Assembly (NCBI GenBank): GCA_002726335.1
Contig: PBSR01000108.1
Location: forward strand, 1 to 11,126
Source of the DNA: Gemmatimonadaceae bacterium
Lineage (GTDB): Bacteria > Latescibacterota > UBA2968 > UBA8231
Direction of reading: 5' to 3'
Length of the DNA: 11,126 nt
Shown: positions 6,267 through 11,126 of the stretch, in pieces
Layout: each line of letters starts with the position of its first letter
How positions within the stretch are numbered: position 1 is the first letter of the stretch
The notes under the pieces: model-generated
Told to the model about the DNA's origin: nothing
Databases searched by the model: none
Seen by the model: only the letters and a program-made list of their open reading frames with translations
Position numbers and translations under genes: made by a program

Positions 6267-7472
6267 ATGGACAAGACTGAGCAGATGAAGATCCTGGTAG
6301 CGAATCTCGGCAGCACCACCTTCAAGTACAAAGTGTTCGACATGCCCGCCGGTCAGGTGCTGGCCCAGGGCGGCATGGATCGCATCGGCGAAGGCAAGGG
6401 ATCGGTCCACAAGTTTCGTCTGGGCGCCGGTGACGAGGCGGAGCAGCCCTGCTCGCTGCCCGACCACGCCGCCGCCATCGACGAAGCCCTGCTGCGGCTG
6501 ACGGGTGACGGTGGACCTCTGACCTCAGTCGACGATCTCGACGCCGTCGGCTTCAAGACCGTCCACGCCCGTGCCATCACTGGCGTCGTCGAGCTCGATG
6601 AAGACGTCATCGGCCGCATGGAGGACTTCTTCCGTCTGGCGCCCGCACACAACCCGGCCTACGTGGCCGCCATCCGTCAGTTCGAACGTGTCGCCCCCGC
6701 CGCCTCACGAGTGGGTTGCTTCGAGCCCGCCTTCCATGGCAACGCGCCCCTGCGACGCCAGCTCTACGCCGTTCCCTGGCACTGGTACGAGGACTATGGT
6801 ATCCGGCGCTACGGCTTCCACGGAGCCTCCCATCGCTACGCCGCCGAAAAGGTGATCGAGCTGGAAGGCACCACACAGCTGCGGCACATCAACTGCCACC
6901 TCGGAGGCTCGTCCTCACTCTGTGCAGTGAAGGACGGCGTGTCCCGCGGGGCGTCTCACGGTCTCAGCCCGCAGGGCGGGGTGCCGCAAAACAACCGCAT
7001 CGGCGATCTCGACCCGTACGCGCTGCAGATCGTCTGCGACCGGGAGGGTGTGACGCTGGACCGGGCCCTGGAGATCTGTGCCGCAGAAGGGGGCATGCTG
7101 GGGCTGAGTGGGGTGTCGAACGACATGCGGGACATCGAGGAAAAGGCCGCGGCGGGGGACCAGCGTTGCGCCCTGGCAATCGAAGTGTTCACCTCCGCCA
7201 TCCGCGACTACCTGGGGGCTTACGTCATCGAGCTGGGCGGTGTTGATGTGATCAGCTTCACCGGCGGCATCGGTGAACACTCGAGCACGGTGCGTGGCCA
7301 GGTACTGTCGGGGTTGGAGTTTCTCGGTGTGGAGATGGATCGCGGCTTCAATGACAGCGTCCACGGCGAAGGCATACTGCACGCTGAGAGCAGCGCCGTC
7401 CGTCTGCGTGTGCTGCGCACCGACGAGGAGTTGATCGTGGCCCGCCAGACCCACGAGCAGCTGACGACCTGA
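6267..7472 (+). CDS. Divergent acetate-kinase-family acyl kinase
   Basis: A 401-residue ASKHA-fold kinase of the acetate/propionate kinase family, which transfers phosphate between acyl phosphate and ADP. Canonical segments are NLGSTTFKYKVFD (13-25), HNP (128-130), RRYGFHGASH (180-189), CHLGG (210-214), NNRIGDLDP (242-250), LSGVSNDMRDI (280-290), FTGGIGEHS (331-339) and TDEEL (385-389). The His of FHGASH and the Arg of NNRIGD, both mechanistic in acetate kinase, are kept. Three positions usually invariant differ: the Arg of GHRVVHGG is Lys97, the Asp of FDTAFH is Glu153, and the Asn of CHLGNG is Gly214. This suggests a non-acetate substrate or altered catalysis. It starts two bases after the propeller stop; a second ATG at 6285 would give the canonical MKIL start. 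Last gene of the operon; no phosphotransacylase or CoA enzyme is present. Confidence 0.88.
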   Translation: MDKTEQMKILVANLGSTTFKYKVFDMPAGQVLAQGGMDRIGEGKGSVHKFRLGAGDEAEQPCSLPDHAAAIDEALLRLTGDGGPLTSVDDLDAVGFKTVHARAITGVVELDEDVIGRMEDFFRLAPAHNPAYVAAIRQFERVAPAASRVGCFEPAFHGNAPLRRQLYAVPWHWYEDYGIRRYGFHGASHRYAAEKVIELEGTTQLRHINCHLGGSSSLCAVKDGVSRGASHGLSPQGGVPQNNRIGDLDPYALQIVCDREGVTLDRALEICAAEGGMLGLSGVSNDMRDIEEKAAAGDQRCALAIEVFTSAIRDYLGAYVIELGGVDVISFTGGIGEHSSTVRGQVLSGLEFLGVEMDRGFNDSVHGEGILHAESSAVRLRVLRTDEELIVARQTHEQLTT

Positions 7473-7573
7473 CCGGGGGCAGGGCGGTGGCCCTTCAGAG
7501 TCGGCGTGAGGTGGTTTCCTCCTTACCTTAATAGGCTCTCGTCGATTCCCCGCCTCTCAGCCCGATTGCCGCC
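7473..7573 (+). other. Short intergenic gap between operon and cytochrome gene
   Basis: A 101-base gap that is the only break in the rightward gene series. It contains a five-base-pair hairpin, AGGGC-GGTG-GCCCT (7481-7494), followed by only two T residues, so it is at best a weak terminator. An AT-rich TTAATA (7528-7533) could be a -10 box, but I see no matching -35. The next gene may be read through from upstream or have its own promoter. Confidence 0.35.
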
Positions 7574-10507
7574 GTGAGTCAAACCCGTTCCCCAGGCAAT
7601 TCGCGGCAACGCAGCCGCCTGACCCGGTACCAACACCGGGCCCTGGCCTCAATTGTCGTTCTCGGCGTGTTCTTGCTGGCCGACACGCTTTACCTGCTGG
7701 CCAGCCGTGTCGCCGACGCGGCTGACATTGGCTACTTCGCCGTCACCGACATCTCTCTGCCCCAGTTCTATCAGGGGATGGTCCTGTCCCATACGGCCCT
7801 CGGTATCCTTCTGGTCGTGCTGGCGCTGGCCTTTGTCGAGTGGCACGTGCCCATGGTTTGGCGACGGAATCGCAGCCAGGCCATCGCCACCGGTGTGGTC
7901 AGTGTCGCCCTTGGCGTCGTACTGCTGGTAACCGGCCTGTTCATCCTCGGGGAAGCCAACAGCCGCGAAAACGCCTGGGCCTGGTGGTTGCACGTGGTGG
8001 CGGCCGCCGCGCTGCCGACGCTGTACCTGGCGCACCGGCGGAGCTCCGTGTGGAAACCTTCCGCCCGCAGCTATCGCGTCGTGCCTGTGGCCGTTGCCGC
8101 GCTGACACTGGCGGCCATCGTCACGCATGGGATCAGCTACGACAGTGAGACATACACGAAGGCGGCGCAGGATGCATTCGCCGCCGGGACACACGAAGGT
8201 CCCGGATCGGCGGCATGGCGAAAGGGAGGTGGCTCATCAACCTTCGTGCCCGCCAGCTTCGTACCGCACGAGAGCCCGTTCTTCCCGTCAGCGACGACGA
8301 CGACGACGGGTGCGTACCTGCCATCACGGGTCATCACCCGTGGCAATCTGCCCGAACCGGAACTGCTGGAGCGGGAGGTCAAACAGCAGGGCTTTGTGGT
8401 GAGCGAGAAGCTGGGCGCCGCCAGTTGTGAGCGCTGCCACGCCGCCGTTACCGAGCAGTGGTCCCGTTCGGCTCATCGTTTTGCCTCGTTCAACAACCCC
8501 TTCTACGAGGCGACGGTCAACGAGCTGCGCCGGCTCGCCCCGAGTTCGAACCCCGAGCTCGAGGCCCACATCGGCTACTTCTCCAGCAAGGCCAGGGCAG
8601 AGGGTGACAGCCAGGACCTGGCGGGACGGGAGTCGCTGGTGAAATCGAAGTGGTGCTCGGGCTGTCATGATCCGGCGCTGATGCTGGCGGGGCGCATGTC
8701 AGGCGAGATCGACCGCCGATCGCCCCAGGCCCAGGCCGGGCTCACGTGCCTGGCCTGCCACGCCATCGATCGTATTCACGATCAGACGGGGAACGCCAAC
8801 TACAACATTGCCGACCACCAGGAGGACCCGTACCTCTTCGCCGAGGCGGAAGGTGGCATCGGGCAGTTGCTGCACGACATCGCGTTGAAAGCGCGACCCG
8901 CCGTGCACAAGCGGCAGATGCTCAGGCCCTTCTTTCAGCGGTCACAGTACTGCGCCACGTGCCACAAGGTCAGCATCGACACGAGGCTGAACGGCTACCG
9001 CTGGCTGCGGGGACAGGATGAATTCGACAACTGGCATGACAGCGGCGTGGCTATGAACGCGTCGCGGACGTTCTACCTGCCCGGCTTCAAGCGCGTCTGC
9101 CAGGATTGTCATATGCCGCTGGAAGAAGCGGTGGAGGGCGACGTTTCGGCCAGGAATGGGTATGTCCGCTCACACCGCTTCCTGGCGGCGAACACGGCGC
9201 TTCCCTATCTGCGCGGCGACAGTGGGACGCTTCGGCGCATCGAAGGATTTCTGCGGGACGAGAAGCTGCGCATCGACATCCCGGCGCTGCGCCGGCAGGA
9301 GGGTGGGGTGGAGTACCTGCCAGGGGCGGCGGCGTCGATCCTTCGTCAGGGGGAGCGTTTCGAGGTGGATGTCACCGTGCGCAATCTCGGCGTGGGACAC
9401 ACGTTTCCCGGTGGCACGAACGACTCCAACGAAGGCTGGATCGAATTCACCGTGTCGTCCGCCGCCACCGGCCAGATGCTGGCGCAGAGCGGGATGCTGG
9501 GTCAGGACGGTCACGTAGACCCGGCGGCCCATTTCTACAAAGCCCTGCTCGTAGACCGCCGTGGGCAGGGCATTCACCGGCGCAACGCACAGGACATCTA
9601 TGCCCCGGTTTACGTCCGGACCATCGGTCCGGGCACGGCGGATGTGGCCCACTATGAGATTCAACTACCATCTGACTTTGAGGACGCTTCGGTTCGACTC
9701 ACCGCCCGCCTGATGTGGCGCAAGTTCGATCGCAAGTACACGGAGTTCGCCTACCGCTCAAACCCCGAGGGCTTCCGGCTCTTTCCCGACGTACCCAACT
9801 TGCCCGTAACGGAAATCGCCCGGCACGAGATCATCCTGCCTGTGACGGGGAAGACGGCTGCCCACGAGACATCGACCTCACTGGCGTCACCGTGGATGCG
9901 CCACAACGACTACGGCATCGCGTTGCTGCTCCAGGGGGACACACGCGGCGCCATGGCAGCTTTCGAAAAGGTGTCCCGGATGCAGCCTGACCAACTCGAT
10001 GGTCCGCGGAACATGGCGCGTGTGGCTCTGCAGGATGGCGACCTGGACCAGGCCTACAGTCTGCTGGAGCAGTGCGAACAGATCGACCCGGGAGATCCGC
10101 AGACGGCCTGGTTCTGGGGTGTGGCCCACCAGAAGGCCGGACGGTACGCTGAGGCCGAGGGAGCCTACCGGCACGTGTTGCTGCGTTTCCCGCAGGATCG
10201 GGCCACGTGGCGCAATCTGGGTCGGGTACTCTACCTCGACGGCCGTTTCAGACAAGCCCTGCAGGCTCTCGATCAGGTACTGCACATCGACCCGGAAGAT
10301 CGCAGCGCTCACTACCATCGTATGCTGTGCCTGCGATCCCTGGGCCGGAACGCGGAAGCGGCGGCGGCGGAGCAGGCCTACACGTACTACCAGATCGACG
10401 AGTCGGCACAGGCGGTGACCCGGGCCTACCGGATGGAACATCCCAACGCCAATCGAGAGACGCAGTCAATCCACGTTCACGATCTGTCGCCTGCGGCTGG
10501 GATGTGA
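7574..10507 (+). CDS. Membrane-anchored pentahaem cytochrome c with C-terminal TPRs
   Basis: A 977-residue three-part protein. (1) Residues 24-186 hold five predicted membrane helices (about 24-44, 69-90, 104-126, 137-155, 168-186). Basic loops at 92-100 and 155-168 put the N-terminus inside and the rest in the periplasm. (2) Five CXXCH motifs sit at 285-289, 361-365, 392-396, 460-464 and 509-513; the family has a following beta-sandwich (about 595-750, with GVGHTFPGG at 606-614). (3) Five tandem TPRs of exactly 34 residues fill 773-942. His73, His91, His140 and His154 in helices 2 and 4 could ligate two b haems. Likely role: electron transfer between the quinone pool and a periplasmic partner. 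An in-frame stop at 7532 and lack of ATG make GTG 7574 the best start, though no Shine-Dalgarno is evident. It is followed after one base by the lipoprotein gene. Confidence 0.9.
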   Translation: MSQTRSPGNSRQRSRLTRYQHRALASIVVLGVFLLADTLYLLASRVADAADIGYFAVTDISLPQFYQGMVLSHTALGILLVVLALAFVEWHVPMVWRRNRSQAIATGVVSVALGVVLLVTGLFILGEANSRENAWAWWLHVVAAAALPTLYLAHRRSSVWKPSARSYRVVPVAVAALTLAAIVTHGISYDSETYTKAAQDAFAAGTHEGPGSAAWRKGGGSSTFVPASFVPHESPFFPSATTTTTGAYLPSRVITRGNLPEPELLEREVKQQGFVVSEKLGAASCERCHAAVTEQWSRSAHRFASFNNPFYEATVNELRRLAPSSNPELEAHIGYFSSKARAEGDSQDLAGRESLVKSKWCSGCHDPALMLAGRMSGEIDRRSPQAQAGLTCLACHAIDRIHDQTGNANYNIADHQEDPYLFAEAEGGIGQLLHDIALKARPAVHKRQMLRPFFQRSQYCATCHKVSIDTRLNGYRWLRGQDEFDNWHDSGVAMNASRTFYLPGFKRVCQDCHMPLEEAVEGDVSARNGYVRSHRFLAANTALPYLRGDSGTLRRIEGFLRDEKLRIDIPALRRQEGGVEYLPGAAASILRQGERFEVDVTVRNLGVGHTFPGGTNDSNEGWIEFTVSSAATGQMLAQSGMLGQDGHVDPAAHFYKALLVDRRGQGIHRRNAQDIYAPVYVRTIGPGTADVAHYEIQLPSDFEDASVRLTARLMWRKFDRKYTEFAYRSNPEGFRLFPDVPNLPVTEIARHEIILPVTGKTAAHETSTSLASPWMRHNDYGIALLLQGDTRGAMAAFEKVSRMQPDQLDGPRNMARVALQDGDLDQAYSLLEQCEQIDPGDPQTAWFWGVAHQKAGRYAEAEGAYRHVLLRFPQDRATWRNLGRVLYLDGRFRQALQALDQVLHIDPEDRSAHYHRMLCLRSLGRNAEAAAAEQAYTYYQIDESAQAVTRAYRMEHPNANRETQSIHVHDLSPAAGM
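8426..9112 (+). other. Five-CXXCH haem-binding region of the cytochrome
   Basis: The five haem attachment motifs CERCH, CSGCH, CLACH, CATCH and CQDCH fall within about 230 residues (285-513). Additional histidines between them (301, 402, 415, 434, 445, 488) could serve as distal ligands, giving bis-His haems. The folding and haem number can only be confirmed structurally. Confidence 0.85.
9890..10399 (+). repeat. Five tandem TPR units
   Basis: Residues 773-942 of the cytochrome divide into five consecutive 34-residue helix-turn-helix units with no insertions. Each ends near IDP/QPD/FPQ-type turns (QPD, IDPG, FPQ, IDPE), typical of TPR helix-B ends. TPRs usually bind partner proteins, so this end probably docks another periplasmic or membrane component. 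Confidence 0.8.
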
Positions 10508-10508
10508 T

Positions 10509-11126
10509 TTGAGACGTCGGTTCGGATCGTCGTTGCTGGTGGCTCTGCTACTGACGGCTGCCTGTGAACAGCAGCAGGAGGCCGACCCTGCAGTCCCCGC
10601 CGAATATGCCAGCACCGTACCGGACTATGCCAGGGGCGCCGTGCAGAGCACGACTCCAGCCATCACCTTCACGGACGTGACGGCGGCCTCCGGGATCGAC
10701 TTCGAACACGACTCGGGCGGCTTCGGTCAGAAGTGGATGCCTGAGACCATGGGGTCAGGCGTCGGCCTGTTCGATATCGACAGCGACGGGGATGACGACG
10801 CGCTCTTCGTCAACGGAACATGGTTTTCCGGGCACGAAGGGGAGGGGGCGGCACCGACAAGCGCGCTCTATGCGAATCGGGGAGACGGCTTCTTCGTGGA
10901 GGCGACGGCGGGCTCCGGTCTGGAGGTCGAACTCTACGGCATGGGAGTCACGGCCGCCGACTTCGACGCCGACGGGCACATCGACCTCTTCCTGACAACC
11001 CTCGGCCCCAATCTGCTGCTTCGCGGTACGGGTGTGATGCGCTTCGAGGATGCGACGGACCGGGCGGGTGTGGCCGGATCGAGGTGGACGGACGAGGTCG
11101 GCCGTGACCATCCCGAGTGGTCGACA
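10509..11126 (+). CDS. FG-GAP/VCBS (CRTAC1-like) lipoprotein, N-terminal fragment
   Basis: A 206-codon N-terminal part of an exported protein, cut by the right edge. Residues 1-19 form a lipoprotein signal (RRR, then a hydrophobic core, with LLTAAC ending at lipidated Cys19). Then ITFTDVTAASGIDFEH (52-67) starts the ASPIC/UnbV-type pattern. Two calcium-binding D-x-D-x-D-G-x-x-D loops, at 89-97 (DIDSDGDDD) and 151-159 (DFDADGHID), mark FG-GAP beta-propeller blades. Relatives are large surface or periplasmic propellers of unknown function, often encoded beside TPR proteins. The start is a TTG at 10509, two bases (one base gap) after the cytochrome stop, with a GGGA about 6-7 bases upstream; no ATG or GTG is usable in this frame. 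Co-transcribed with the cytochrome. Confidence 0.85.
   Translation, partial: MRRRFGSSLLVALLLTAACEQQQEADPAVPAEYASTVPDYARGAVQSTTPAITFTDVTAASGIDFEHDSGGFGQKWMPETMGSGVGLFDIDSDGDDDALFVNGTWFSGHEGEGAAPTSALYANRGDGFFVEATAGSGLEVELYGMGVTAADFDADGHIDLFLTTLGPNLLLRGTGVMRFEDATDRAGVAGSRWTDEVGRDHPEWST

Noticed and set aside
7481..7494. A strong terminator after the acyl kinase gene
   Set aside because: The stem is only five pairs and only two T residues follow, so transcription may continue into the cytochrome gene.

Overview
The window is GC-rich bacterial DNA with tightly packed genes and almost no non-coding space. It encodes a lipoprotein with a lipobox and a membrane-anchored multihaem c-type cytochrome, so the host is probably a Gram-negative-type (diderm) bacterium that respires. 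The mix of a molybdenum hydroxylase, a UroD/MtaA-type methyltransferase, a TPR-multihaem cytochrome and an ASPIC/UnbV (CRTAC1-like) FG-GAP lipoprotein resembles uncultured lineages such as Planctomycetota, Acidobacteriota, Gemmatimonadota or Latescibacterota. No single gene fixes the phylum.

Left block (1-1607, minus strand): a UroD-superfamily protein with the Zn ligands of MtaA-type methyltransferases (His-X-Cys and a distal Cys), followed 26 bases later by a 157-residue N-terminal fragment of an unrecognised protein that runs off the left edge. A 91-base divergent promoter region (1608-1698) separates this pair from the right-hand operon. It holds a plausible sigma70-type promoter and a compact repeat that could be an operator.

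Central block (1699-7472, plus strand): a five-gene operon with 2-base gaps or ATGA overlaps. In order it encodes the three subunits of a molybdenum hydroxylase of the xanthine dehydrogenase family (molybdopterin, FAD and 2Fe-2S subunits), a six-bladed beta-propeller resembling the lyase domain of peptidylglycine alpha-amidating enzyme (PAL), and a divergent acetate-kinase-family acyl kinase. My inference is a catabolic route. The molybdenum hydroxylase would hydroxylate carbon next to nitrogen, the PAL-like propeller would cleave the carbinolamide formed, and the kinase would conserve energy from, or activate, an acyl product. The substrate is unknown, and the PAL and kinase assignments rest on motif recall only.

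Right block (7574-11126, plus strand): after a 101-base gap comes a 977-residue fusion of five predicted membrane helices carrying well-placed histidines, a five-CXXCH periplasmic region, and five exact 34-residue TPR units. Two bases after it begins an FG-GAP/VCBS lipoprotein, cut by the right edge. This pair looks like a cell-envelope electron-transfer module. Whether it serves the upstream hydroxylase operon cannot be told from sequence. No RNA genes, CRISPR arrays, transposases or tRNAs were seen.
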